Shown here piece by piece: positions 24,701 to 32,566 of a stretch of DNA of 64,000 bases. The stretch covers positions 1 through 64,000 of the forward strand of contig NZ_JACHCC010000016.1 of NCBI RefSeq assembly GCF_014207135.1. Direction: 5' to 3'. Position 1 is the first letter of the stretch; each line of letters begins with the position of its first letter. The notes beneath the pieces are model-generated. The model did no database searches. It was not told the DNA's origin and was given only the letters and a program-made list of their open reading frames with translations. The DNA comes from Pedobacter cryoconitis. GTDB lineage: Bacteria > Bacteroidota > Bacteroidia > Sphingobacteriales > Sphingobacteriaceae. Made by a program: the position numbers and the translations under genes.

Positions 24701-26229
24701 CTCCGCATCATGATATTTACTCTATTGAAGATCTTGCGCAGTTGATCTTTGATTTGAAGAATGCAAACAGGGCAGCAAGAATTAATGTGAAGCTGGTTTC
24801 TAAAGCAGGAGTGGGTACCATTGCTGCAGGTGTAGCGAAAGCACATGCTGATGTAATCCTGGTTTCCGGATTTGATGGTGGTACTGGTGCATCACCGCTG
24901 ACTTCTATTCAGCATGCGGGTTTACCATGGGAATTAGGTTTAGCAGAAGCTCACCAGACCTTAGTGAAAAACCGTCTGCGTAGCAGGGTAGTCCTGCAAA
25001 CTGATGGACAGTTAAAGACAGGTAGGGATATTGCTGTTGCAGCATTACTGGGTGCTGAAGAATGGGGAGTAGCTACGGCTGCCCTGGTTACTTCAGGCTG
25101 TATTATGATGAGAAAATGTCATCTGAATACTTGTCCGGTTGGTGTAGCGACACAAGATCCCGAATTAAGAAAATTGTTCACCGGTGAAGCCGATCATGTA
25201 GTTAACCTTTTCAATTTCCTTGCCGAAGAGCTTCGTGAGACTATGGCCGAATTAGGTTTCAGAACAGTAGAAGAAATGGTAGGTCAGGCAGATGCCTTGA
25301 GTATGCGTGCCATTGACGATGCCGACTGGAAACTGAAAAACCTGGATCTTTCTGCAATCTTATTTAAGGCCCCAGACAATGGATTAAGCCTTTACAATAC
25401 CGAAAAACAAGATCATGGAATTGATCATGTCTTAGATCATGAATTAATTGCTACAGCTCAGCCTGCTTTATTAAATAAAGAACCTGTCTTCAAAGAGTTT
25501 GAAGTAAAAAATACAGACCGTGCTATTGGTACGATGTTGTCGAACGAGGTATCCAAGATTTATAAAGGAACAGGCTTACCAGCTGATACAATCAACTTTA
25601 AATTCCACGGTTCGGCAGGTCAGAGCTTTGGTGCTTTTGCAGCAAGGGGAATCTCGCTGGAATTGGAAGGAGAAGGAAATGACTATGTAGGAAAAGGACT
25701 CTCAGGAGCACGTTTATCTATTTATCCTTTCCGCGAAGTAACCTACGTACCAGAACAGAATATCATTATCGGTAACGTAGCGCTTTATGGTGCTACTTCG
25801 GGTGAACTGTTTGTCAGAGGACTGGCAGGAGAACGTTTTGCGGTTAGAAATTCGGGAGCTACAGCTGTAGTTGAAGGTCTGGGAGATCACGGTTGTGAGT
25901 ATATGACTGGTGGTGAAGTGCTTATCCTTGGAAATACAGGTAGTAATTTTGCTGCTGGGATGAGCGGGGGTGTTGCCTGGATTTATGATGTGAACGGCGA
26001 TTTTCCTAATAAATGCAATAAGGAAATGGTAGATCTTGATCCTTTAAATGAAGAAGATGAATTGCGTATTAATAGTCTGTTGAAAAAACATATACAATTG
26101 ACAAAAAGCAAATTAGCAGAATTCATATTAAGTGATTGGACAACACAATCGGCTCATTTTATCAAGGTGTTCCCTAAAGAATATAAAGCAGTTTTATTAA
26201 AAAGAAGTTCTAAAGTTAAAACATCATAA
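21718..26229 (+). CDS. gltB: Glutamate synthase, large subunit
   Basis: The 1503-residue protein is a complete GltB. It has a short propeptide followed by Cys20 (HDACGIGFV), which becomes the N-terminal nucleophile of the glutaminase domain (about 20-420). Then come a central domain, the FMN-binding synthase barrel (about 830-1210, PPPHHDIYSIEDLAQLI) and the 3Fe-4S cysteines in CHLNTCPVGVAT. A C-terminal beta-helix domain (GATSGELFVRG, GDHGCEYMTGG) ends it. It converts glutamine and 2-oxoglutarate into two glutamates, with ammonia channelled between sites. gltD starts three bases after its stop, making a two-gene operon for nitrogen assimilation. Confidence 0.98.
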   Translation: MEQIEDSQGLYNSGFEHDACGIGFVAHVKGRKSQQIISDAITILENLDHRGACGAEINTGDGAGIMIQIPHEFLYDECLRIGFSLNQSGDYGVGMLFLPKDVRTREECREVIYRAAEKLNLEILGFRKVNTNPDGIGDMALSVEPEMEQVFVARPDQIAAGADFERKLYVFKNYLTKTILNTVNGIKTDFYIASFSSRTIVYKGQLTSMQVRTYFTELSDKRVVSAFGLIHSRFATNTFPSWRLAQPFRYIAHNGEINTLQGNLNWFRASVKSFASSYFTAEELNILLPVIDETQSDSGCLDNIIELLLHAGRSLPHVLMMLIPEAWDGNDDMDELKQAFYKFHATLMEPWDGPAAIAFTDGNLIGATLDRNGLRPSRYAITKDDRVIMASESGCLALDQSQIIEKGRLTPGKMFVVDMEQGRIISDVEIKTKVCSSRPYADWLNQYQIRLEELSDPRVVFTGLSQESIFKYHQVFGYSREDIDLILKPMALEAKEPIGSMGTDIPLAVLSQKPQHLSSYFKQLFAQVTNPPIDPIREKVVMSLAGFMGNNGNLLEEHAMQCHCVGIKHPILTNLELEKVRSIDTGVFQSKTLQTYFRADGKPGSLAKGLERLCRYAVDAVEDGFQVIVLSDRALDSEHAAIPSLMAVSAVHHHLIRKGHRGAVGIVVEAGDVWEVHHFACLIGFGATAINPYLALETITGFDKESDLKAEKLIQNYIYAVNSGLLKIFSKMGISTLQSYHGAQIFEILGIHKSVVDNYFSGAVSRIGGLGLDEIAKEALIKHGRVFGKSTRPDLLLPTGGNYKWRRKGEQHLFNPQSIHLLQNATRRNDYNIYKQYSKLINEQTKQAYTIRGLFEFNYNRPAVPLQEVEPVEAILKRFATGAMSFGSISHEAHSTLAIAMNRIGGKSNTGEGGEDELRYELMPNGDSMRSSIKQIASARFGVTSNYLTNADELQIKMAQGAKPGEGGQLPGHKVDDWIAKVRHATPGVGLISPPPHHDIYSIEDLAQLIFDLKNANRAARINVKLVSKAGVGTIAAGVAKAHADVILVSGFDGGTGASPLTSIQHAGLPWELGLAEAHQTLVKNRLRSRVVLQTDGQLKTGRDIAVAALLGAEEWGVATAALVTSGCIMMRKCHLNTCPVGVATQDPELRKLFTGEADHVVNLFNFLAEELRETMAELGFRTVEEMVGQADALSMRAIDDADWKLKNLDLSAILFKAPDNGLSLYNTEKQDHGIDHVLDHELIATAQPALLNKEPVFKEFEVKNTDRAIGTMLSNEVSKIYKGTGLPADTINFKFHGSAGQSFGAFAARGISLELEGEGNDYVGKGLSGARLSIYPFREVTYVPEQNIIIGNVALYGATSGELFVRGLAGERFAVRNSGATAVVEGLGDHGCEYMTGGEVLILGNTGSNFAAGMSGGVAWIYDVNGDFPNKCNKEMVDLDPLNEEDELRINSLLKKHIQLTKSKLAEFILSDWTTQSAHFIKVFPKEYKAVLLKRSSKVKTS

Positions 26230-26231
26230 TT

Positions 26232-27698
26232 ATGGGAAAAGTAACCGGATTTTTAGAGTATGAAAGAACTGCTCCTGTAAAACAAGATGCTAAGGAGCGT
26301 TTAAAACACTACGACGAATTTGTAGTCGCATTTGAACAGGACCAGGTCAAACAGGAAGCTGCACGTTGTATGGATTGCGGTGTGCCTTTCTGCCAGTCAG
26401 GCTGTCCCCTGGGTAATGTGATTCCTGAATTCAACGAAGCTGTATATAAAGCAGAATGGGAGATAGCAGCTAATATTTTATTGAGTACCAATAATTTTCC
26501 TGAATTTACAGGTAGGATTTGTCCTGCTCCTTGTGAATCGGCTTGTGTATTGGGAATCAATAAGTCTCCTGTCTCTATTGAAGAAATTGAAAAACATATT
26601 ATTGAGATAGCATTCTCTAAAGGATATATTAAAGCAGAGCCGCCATTGATCCGCAGTGGTAAAAAGGTAGCTGTGATTGGTTCGGGACCTGCGGGTTTAG
26701 CAGCAGCGGCACAATTAAATAAAGCAGGACATGAGGTAGTTGTTTACGAACGTGATGACACCCCGGGAGGTCTGTTAAATTATGGTATTCCTGATTTTAA
26801 ATTGCAGAAAGATATCCTGGCCAGAAGGATCAGCCTGATGGAAAAAGAAGGAATTGAATTTAAATGTAATGCCAATGTTGGGGTTAATGTAGAACTCAAT
26901 ACCCTTTTAAGAGAGTACCAGTCAATTGTTCTGGCAGGAGGATCTACGATACCGCGCGACCTGAATATCACCGGCAGATCGGCTAAAGGTGTCCATTTTG
27001 CGATGGATTTCCTGAAACAGCAGAATAAAAGAGTTCGTAATTTCAGCATAGATCAGGCAGATATCCTGGCAACAGGAAAAGATGTTATCGTGATTGGTGG
27101 GGGTGATACAGGATCAGATTGTATTGGTACCTCAAACCGTCAGGGTGCAAAATCTGTAACCCAGTTTGAGATTATGCCGATGCCTTCACAACATCGTACA
27201 GCCAATATGCCCTGGCCTACTTATCCTATGTTGCTGAAGGTAACCAGTTCACATGAAGAAGGTTGCAGTAGAGCATGGGGAGTCAATACCAAGGCATTTA
27301 TTGCCGATGAAAACAATGTTTTAAAAGCATTGCAGATTGTAGATGTAGAATGGGAAATTGATGCAGCAGGGCGTCCTGTAAATTTCAAGGAAATTGAAGG
27401 TACAGTAAGAGAGCTTCCTTGTCAGTTGGTTTTGCTGGCGATGGGTTTTATGCACCCGCAAAAAGAAGGATTGATAGAGAAATTAGGAATTGAGTTGGAT
27501 AACAGAGGAAATGTGAAAGCTGAAGAGGGTAAATATCAAACCAATATTGCTAAAATCTTTGCCGCCGGCGATATGAGAAGGGGGCAGTCATTAGTAGTGT
27601 GGGCGATCTCTGAAGGTCGCGAAGCAGCCAGAAAAGTAGATGAATATCTGATGGGTTCAAGTAAACTTCCTACTAAAGACGGTATTCCGTACGCTTAA
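26232..27698 (+). CDS. gltD: Glutamate synthase, small subunit
   Basis: This 488-residue NADPH-dependent partner of GltB starts two bases after gltB. The N-terminal ferredoxin-like part has cysteine clusters C46-x2-C49-x4-C54-x3-C58 and C97, C101, C105 for two 4Fe-4S centres. An FAD-binding motif GSGPAGLAAA follows at about residue 150, then the NADPH-binding GGGDTGSDC, and the C-terminal AAGDMRRGQSLVVWAI flavin motif. It passes electrons from NAD(P)H to the FMN of GltB. Length and motifs are complete. A strong terminator follows. Confidence 0.98.
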   Translation: MGKVTGFLEYERTAPVKQDAKERLKHYDEFVVAFEQDQVKQEAARCMDCGVPFCQSGCPLGNVIPEFNEAVYKAEWEIAANILLSTNNFPEFTGRICPAPCESACVLGINKSPVSIEEIEKHIIEIAFSKGYIKAEPPLIRSGKKVAVIGSGPAGLAAAAQLNKAGHEVVVYERDDTPGGLLNYGIPDFKLQKDILARRISLMEKEGIEFKCNANVGVNVELNTLLREYQSIVLAGGSTIPRDLNITGRSAKGVHFAMDFLKQQNKRVRNFSIDQADILATGKDVIVIGGGDTGSDCIGTSNRQGAKSVTQFEIMPMPSQHRTANMPWPTYPMLLKVTSSHEEGCSRAWGVNTKAFIADENNVLKALQIVDVEWEIDAAGRPVNFKEIEGTVRELPCQLVLLAMGFMHPQKEGLIEKLGIELDNRGNVKAEEGKYQTNIAKIFAAGDMRRGQSLVVWAISEGREAARKVDEYLMGSSKLPTKDGIPYA

Positions 27699-27732
27699 AC
27701 AAAACAAACAAATAGTTCTAACCAATTAGTTA

Positions 27733-27762
27733 CCACCTCCAGAATATGGAGGTGGTTTTTTA
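27733..27762 (+). terminator. Terminator of gltB-gltD
   Basis: CCACCTCC, the loop AGAATAT and GGAGGTGG are followed by a run of T (GGTTTTTTATTT), about 35 bases after the gltD stop. The facing trmH-like gene ends right beside it. Confidence 0.9.
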
Positions 27763-27763
27763 T

Positions 27764-28294
27764 TTATAAACGTAGTTTCGCATAGAAATCCCACAAGACA
27801 ATTCCTGCTGAGATTACGATATTAAAAGAGTGTTTAGTACCAAACTGAGGTATTTCAATACATTTATCAATTTCGGCCATCACTTCATCACTCACGCCGT
27901 TAACTTCGTTTCCAAAGATTAATGCGTATTTTTTGGATTGATCAGGTTTAAAAGTATTCAGCATAATACTGTCTACAGCTTGTTCAATGGCAATGATTTC
28001 ATAACCATCTTTTCTTAAAGCTCTGACAGCATCCAGCGTTTCCTCAAAATGTACCCAGGCTACAGATTGTGTGGCCCCTATGGCTGTTTTCTCAATTTCA
28101 CGATGTGGTGGTTGCGCAGTGATTCCACAAAGAATAATTTTCTCAATGGCAAAACCATCTGCTGTTCTGAAAGCAGAACCCACATTATTCATGCTGCGCA
28201 CATTATCCAGTATTACAACGACCGGCAGTTTATCCTGTTCTTTAAATTCCTCAATACCTACCCGGTTTAATTCAGTTGTCTTTAATTTCTGCAT
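27764..28294 (-). CDS. SpoU/TrmH-family RNA 2'-O-methyltransferase
   Basis: The 176-residue single-domain SPOUT methyltransferase shows the three family motifs: motif 1 ILDNVRSMNNVGSAFRTAD (Asn-Arg pair), motif 2 YALIFGNEVNGVS, and motif 3 IPQFGTKHSFNIVISAGI, which forms the knotted SAM-binding site. Enzymes of this group methylate ribose 2'-OH in tRNA or rRNA. The lack of an N-terminal RNA-binding extension fits TrmH/TrmL-like members, but which nucleotide is modified cannot be told. The start of galK-side sequence lies 15 bases upstream, so it may be co-transcribed with galK. Confidence 0.88.
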   Translation of the reverse strand: MQKLKTTELNRVGIEEFKEQDKLPVVVILDNVRSMNNVGSAFRTADGFAIEKIILCGITAQPPHREIEKTAIGATQSVAWVHFEETLDAVRALRKDGYEIIAIEQAVDSIMLNTFKPDQSKKYALIFGNEVNGVSDEVMAEIDKCIEIPQFGTKHSFNIVISAGIVLWDFYAKLRL

Positions 28295-28309
28295 GCTGCA
28301 AAAATAGAA

Positions 28310-29461
28310 TTAAATTGTCGTAGCTCCATCTCCAATTTCACTGATATATATAGCTGGTGCATAACCAATATGTTCTGTGTAGTATGCTGTAAGCTTCTTA
28401 TTGAAATCATCGATGGCACTTTTCTTCAGTATCGCAATGGCGCAGCCACCAAAACCAGCACCAGTCATCCGGGCTCCGGTAACTTCCGGATACCCTGCGC
28501 AGAAGTCGACAACAGTATCCAGTTCTTTTCCTGTTACCTCATATAAGTCTTTAAGTGATTGATGCGAAGCGTACATTAACCGGCCGAATTCTTCCAGATC
28601 ACCATTATTTAATGCTTTTGCCGCCAGATTTACCCGGTCATTTTCTTTAATAACATGAGTAGCACGTTTTAAGATAGTTTCATCGGTAATCAAATGACTG
28701 TGCAGGGCAAATTTATCTGCACTGAGTTCACACAGATTGTTCAATGTTATTTCCTGGTTGAGTGCTTTCAGGGCAGCCTGGCATTCAGCTACTCTTTCAT
28801 TATATTTAGATTCGGCAAGCGATCTGGGTTTGTTGGTATTGATAATTGTCAGTACATGATCACCAAGATCACAGTCTACAATTTTATATTTTAGTGTATC
28901 ACAGTTGAGTACTATTGCTTTGTCTTTTTCTCCAAAAGCCACTGCAAACTGATCCATAATACCACTGTTTACACCTATGAACTCATTTTCAACCTTCTTG
29001 GCCAGCTTTACCAGTGACAGGCGGTCATAATCCAGCGTCAGATAGGCAGTTAATGCATAGGCCGTAATGACCTCAATAGAAGCGGAAGAGGAGAGGCCAG
29101 ATCCAACAGGGATATTTCCTGCAAACAACAAGTCAAAACCATGGGGGATAGGAAAATCCTTCAGTATCTCATTAAAAACACCCAGCGGATAATTATACCA
29201 TCCGGTTCCATCTTTTTTGTATTTCCCCTGTAGTTCAATGGTAGCCTCTTCAGGAAAATTTAAGCTTTTAAAACGGATGACCTGATCTTTATTCGGGGCA
29301 AGACAAAGCCATGTGCCCAAAGTGATTGCACAGGGTAAAACTAAACCACCATTATAGTCAATGTGTTCACCGATCAGATTTACACGGCCGGGAGTAAAAT
29401 AAGTAGCTGCTGGTTGTTGACCATAGGTCTCAAAGAATTTGATGGATAGTTCAGATTTCAT
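28310..29461 (-). CDS. galK: Galactokinase
   Basis: This 383-residue GHMP kinase has the galactokinase signature PGRVNLIGEHIDYNGG near the N-terminus, the ATP loop PVGSGLSSSASIE, the catalytic-base region NSGIMDQFA and the C-terminal ARMTGAGFGGCAI loop. It phosphorylates alpha-D-galactose at C1 in the Leloir pathway. The gene for galactose mutarotase (galM) lies divergently 139 bases upstream, so the intervening region should hold both promoters. No galT or galE is present in this window. Confidence 0.96.
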   Translation of the reverse strand: MKSELSIKFFETYGQQPAATYFTPGRVNLIGEHIDYNGGLVLPCAITLGTWLCLAPNKDQVIRFKSLNFPEEATIELQGKYKKDGTGWYNYPLGVFNEILKDFPIPHGFDLLFAGNIPVGSGLSSSASIEVITAYALTAYLTLDYDRLSLVKLAKKVENEFIGVNSGIMDQFAVAFGEKDKAIVLNCDTLKYKIVDCDLGDHVLTIINTNKPRSLAESKYNERVAECQAALKALNQEITLNNLCELSADKFALHSHLITDETILKRATHVIKENDRVNLAAKALNNGDLEEFGRLMYASHQSLKDLYEVTGKELDTVVDFCAGYPEVTGARMTGAGFGGCAIAILKKSAIDDFNKKLTAYYTEHIGYAPAIYISEIGDGATTI

Positions 29462-29599
29462 TCGTTAATTAATGTTTTTGGTTAGGTGGTTCAATAGTAT
29501 GGCCCGAAAAAAATAAAATGATTAAATCACTGTGGAGTTTAAATTTTGCGGGTATTATTTGTAGTATTGTTATTATAAATATCGACTAATATACGTTTT

Positions 29600-30619
29600 A
29601 TGAAAGAAAATCAAATTAGCACCGGGCGATTTATTGATGGAAAAGAAATCTTCGCGGTAGAGCTTACCAATAGCCTGGGCAGCAAGGTCAAAATATATAA
29701 TTATGGTGCTATAGTCAGTGAATTTATAGTAAAGAACGGGCATGGGGAACAGCAGGATGTGATTTTAGGATTTAACGATATAGATGGTTACCTGAATGAA
29801 GATTATCTCGCAGAATATCCTTATCTCGGGGTTATTGTCGGTCGATATTCAAATAGGATAAAAGACGGAAAGTATAGCATCGATGGTAAAGATTATCAGA
29901 TGGAACAGAGTCTGCATGGCGGAGTAGCTGGTTTTGATAAAAAAGTATGGGATATTCTTCCTACAATTGATCCAAGTCTGACTTTGCAATATATCAGCCC
30001 TGCCGGTGAAGAGAGTTTCCCTGGTAATCTGACCGTTCAGCTTACTTTTAAACTATCTGATGAAGATGAACTGATTCTGGATTATAAGGCAGTTACTGAT
30101 GCACCTACGCCTATCAATCTAACGCATCACAGTTATTTCAATTTAAATAAAAATGGTGGAAATGTAGGTGATCATCATCTGCGTATGCCAGCAAGTAACT
30201 ACCTGGAACAGGATGCTAATTATGTAGTTACAGGAAAGTTGATTCCTGTAGAAGGGACTATTCATGATTTTCTTGGGGGCAAGAAAATAGGACAGGACTG
30301 GGACCCGAAAGAAGGATACGATCAGAGTTATGTACTGGATAAACCTTATGGTCATCTGGGATTGGCTGCTGAAGCAACAGAGGCTTCATCGGGCTTGAAA
30401 TTAGAAGTTTATACCACTGAACCGGTTGCTCATTTTTACACTTCCAAATATCTGAACACAGCAGACAGTAAAGATCATAAGGGATATAAGCCTTTTGAAG
30501 CTTTTTGTGTAGAAACACAACACTATCCAAACGGGATAAACGTATCAGAGTTTCCGACTACAATTTTAAGACCGGGAGAAACTTATGCGCAAACCACAAT
30601 TTTTAAATTAAGTCATTAA
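29600..30619 (+). CDS. galM: Aldose 1-epimerase (galactose mutarotase)
   Basis: The 339-residue all-beta protein carries the mutarotase landmarks: GRYSNRIKDGKY, LHGGVAGFDKKVW (first catalytic His), NLTHHSYFNL (second His pair) and FCVETQHYPNGIN, with the catalytic Glu. It interconverts alpha and beta anomers of galactose or glucose so that GalK can use the alpha form. No signal peptide is seen, so it is cytoplasmic. It is divergent from galK and starts a plus-strand run with the FMN reductase gene 22 bases downstream. Confidence 0.95.
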   Translation: MKENQISTGRFIDGKEIFAVELTNSLGSKVKIYNYGAIVSEFIVKNGHGEQQDVILGFNDIDGYLNEDYLAEYPYLGVIVGRYSNRIKDGKYSIDGKDYQMEQSLHGGVAGFDKKVWDILPTIDPSLTLQYISPAGEESFPGNLTVQLTFKLSDEDELILDYKAVTDAPTPINLTHHSYFNLNKNGGNVGDHHLRMPASNYLEQDANYVVTGKLIPVEGTIHDFLGGKKIGQDWDPKEGYDQSYVLDKPYGHLGLAAEATEASSGLKLEVYTTEPVAHFYTSKYLNTADSKDHKGYKPFEAFCVETQHYPNGINVSEFPTTILRPGETYAQTTIFKLSH

Positions 30620-30641
30620 GACAATCTTTAAATAAATAGTT

Positions 30642-31211
30642 ATGGACAAGCTTAAGATTATTAGTGCGACAGTAAGACCAGGTAGAAAAGGACCCCTTAT
30701 TGCAGAGTGGATTACAGAAATAGCGAGAAAATACGGTGCTTTTGAAGTTGAACTGATAGACTTAGGTGTTCTGAACCTGCCTTTAATGGATGAACAGAAT
30801 CATCCTGCCATGCAGCGGTATGAGCATGAACATACAAAAAAATGGAGTGCTAAAATTAATGAAGCAGATGCTTTTGTCTTTGTGACAGGAGAATACGACT
30901 TTGGTTATCCCTCGCCTTTAAGAAATGCACTGGAATATCTTTACAAAGAATGGAATTATAAAGCTGCCGGAATTGTGAGTTATGGTGGGGTTTCTGCTGG
31001 AACCAGGGCTGCCAATTCGTTGAAAAATGATCTCAGTACTTTTAAAATGGTACCTTTGTATGAAGCCGTCAATTTCTCTTTTTTCACAGAACTGATCAAT
31101 GAGGATGATGTTTTTGTACCACATGAACGTTCTGAAAAAGCGGCTTTAGCCATGTTGAAAGAGTTGGTCAGATGGACAAAAGGGCTGAAATTAATTAAAG
31201 CAGACGTATAA
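30642..31211 (+). CDS. NADPH-dependent FMN reductase-type flavoprotein
   Basis: This 189-residue flavodoxin-fold protein has the FMN phosphate loop TVRPGRKGPLIAEW near the N-terminus, the segment VTGEYDFGYPSPLRNALEY that stacks on the flavin, and VSYGGVSAGTRAANSL. These match the NADPH-dependent FMN or azo/quinone reductase family. Substrates in vivo are generally unknown, with quinones and chromate as known surrogates. It is followed 12 bases later by a DsbA/FrnE-type oxidoreductase gene, so a small redox operon from galM onward is likely. Confidence 0.85.
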   Translation: MDKLKIISATVRPGRKGPLIAEWITEIARKYGAFEVELIDLGVLNLPLMDEQNHPAMQRYEHEHTKKWSAKINEADAFVFVTGEYDFGYPSPLRNALEYLYKEWNYKAAGIVSYGGVSAGTRAANSLKNDLSTFKMVPLYEAVNFSFFTELINEDDVFVPHERSEKAALAMLKELVRWTKGLKLIKADV

Positions 31212-31223
31212 AATATTAAAATA

Positions 31224-31871
31224 ATGAAAGTAGATATCTGGTCGGATGTAAGATGTCCGTTTTGTTATATAGGGAAGAGAAAATTCGAACTGGCACTAGC
31301 ACAGTTTGATCATAAAGATCAGGTAGAAGTGGAGTGGCATAGCTTTGAGCTTGATCCCAATGCGGAAACCAAACCAGGAGTAAGTTCTTACGATCACCTG
31401 GCCCAGACCAAGGGGCAAAGCAGAGAATGGTCTGAGCAAATGCATGGACAGGTAACCAGGGCAGCAGCCGAAGTTGGTCTGAATTTCAATTTTGATCAGA
31501 CAGTTGTCGCCAATTCATTTAATGCACACCGGTTAATTCAGCTGGCGAAGACTAAAGGTCTGGGGAATGAAATTGAAGAGCAATTATTCGCTGCACATTT
31601 TGTAACTGGTAAAAACATAGATGATCGTGATACTTTGCTTGCTATAGGTAAATCGATTGGGCTGGAAGAAGCAGAAGTAACGCAAATGTTAGCTGGTGAT
31701 GATTTTAGCATGGATGTTCGTGGAGATGAACAAATTGCGCAGCAAATAGGTATAAGCGGAGTTCCTTTCTTTATCATTGATCAGAAACTGGCCGTGTCAG
31801 GTGCACAGCAACCAGAAACTTTTTTAGGCGCCCTTGATCAGGCATGGTCTAAAAAAACGACGGAAGCCTGA
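31224..31871 (+). CDS. DsbA-family (FrnE-like) oxidoreductase
   Basis: The 215-residue thioredoxin-fold protein has the active-site C11-P-F-C14 in VRCPFCYIGKR, a large helical insertion typical of FrnE, and the cis-proline loop SGVPFFIID. With no signal peptide it works in the cytoplasm, as FrnE-like proteins do, likely as a thiol oxidoreductase or isomerase. It stands between the flavin reductase gene and the PAP2 gene. The next gene starts two bases after its stop. Confidence 0.88.
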   Translation: MKVDIWSDVRCPFCYIGKRKFELALAQFDHKDQVEVEWHSFELDPNAETKPGVSSYDHLAQTKGQSREWSEQMHGQVTRAAAEVGLNFNFDQTVVANSFNAHRLIQLAKTKGLGNEIEEQLFAAHFVTGKNIDDRDTLLAIGKSIGLEEAEVTQMLAGDDFSMDVRGDEQIAQQIGISGVPFFIIDQKLAVSGAQQPETFLGALDQAWSKKTTEA

Positions 31872-31872
31872 T

Positions 31873-32499
31873 ATGAGTAAAGGCTTTAAGAAATATATAA
31901 TGGTATTGCAGCTGGTTTTATGTGCTGCAATACCATTAAAGTTAGTTGCACAGACAGGTTTATCACCTCAAAACCCTATTCAGCATATTGATGACCGGAT
32001 ATTGATAGATCTTTCTGAGCACAGGACACCCGGGCAAACGGGTTTCTTTATGTTTCTGTCTAAATATAATAACCTGGTCAATGCTGCTGTTCCTGCCGGG
32101 ATGTTTGCGGCAGGGGTAATCGGCAATGATAAAGGAACACGCCAGGATGCATTCTATGTAGCCAGCAGTTCCGCCGTCAATCTATTACTTACCTTTGCTA
32201 TTAAAAAAATCGTTAAACGCCCAAGGCCATTTTTAGGACAGATCAAAATCAATGCTGTCTATCAGCCTGGTCAGACTTCTTTTCCTTCGGGACACTCATC
32301 TTCATCTTTTACTACCGCAACTGCACTAGCACAGGTTTATCACAAATGGTATGTGATTGCACCAGCTTATTTATGGGCTGGTTCAGTGGCTTATTCCAGA
32401 TTATATTTGGGTGTTCATTATCCTTCGGATGTAGCCACAGGTGCGTTATTAGGCACAGGTTCTGCACTTTCCATGAAATTCATCAGACCATCTAATTAG
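31873..32499 (+). CDS. PAP2-family membrane phosphatase
   Basis: ATG at 31873 is used because it opens a signal-like N-terminus (KKYIMVLQLVLCAAIPLKLVAQ); a longer frame would overlap the preceding gene. The 208-residue protein has all three motifs of the family: KKIVKRPRP (motif 1), PSGHSS (motif 2, catalytic His) and SRLYLGVHYPSDV (motif 3, nucleophilic His). Such enzymes remove phosphate from undecaprenyl diphosphate, phosphatidic acid or lipid A. The periplasmic orientation of the active site makes lipid carrier or lipid A dephosphorylation likely, but the substrate is not defined. Confidence 0.88.
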   Translation: MSKGFKKYIMVLQLVLCAAIPLKLVAQTGLSPQNPIQHIDDRILIDLSEHRTPGQTGFFMFLSKYNNLVNAAVPAGMFAAGVIGNDKGTRQDAFYVASSSAVNLLLTFAIKKIVKRPRPFLGQIKINAVYQPGQTSFPSGHSSSSFTTATALAQVYHKWYVIAPAYLWAGSVAYSRLYLGVHYPSDVATGALLGTGSALSMKFIRPSN

Positions 32500-32566
32500 T
32501 TAAAACGAAGGTCATTAAACTGATGTGTTCCGGGATTTCCTATATTCGCAGCAATTTTAATCGAAT

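Noticed and set aside
32500..32566. A cobalamin riboswitch before the TonB-dependent receptor
   Set aside because: The gap is only 67 bases, too short for the element, and no conserved box is present.
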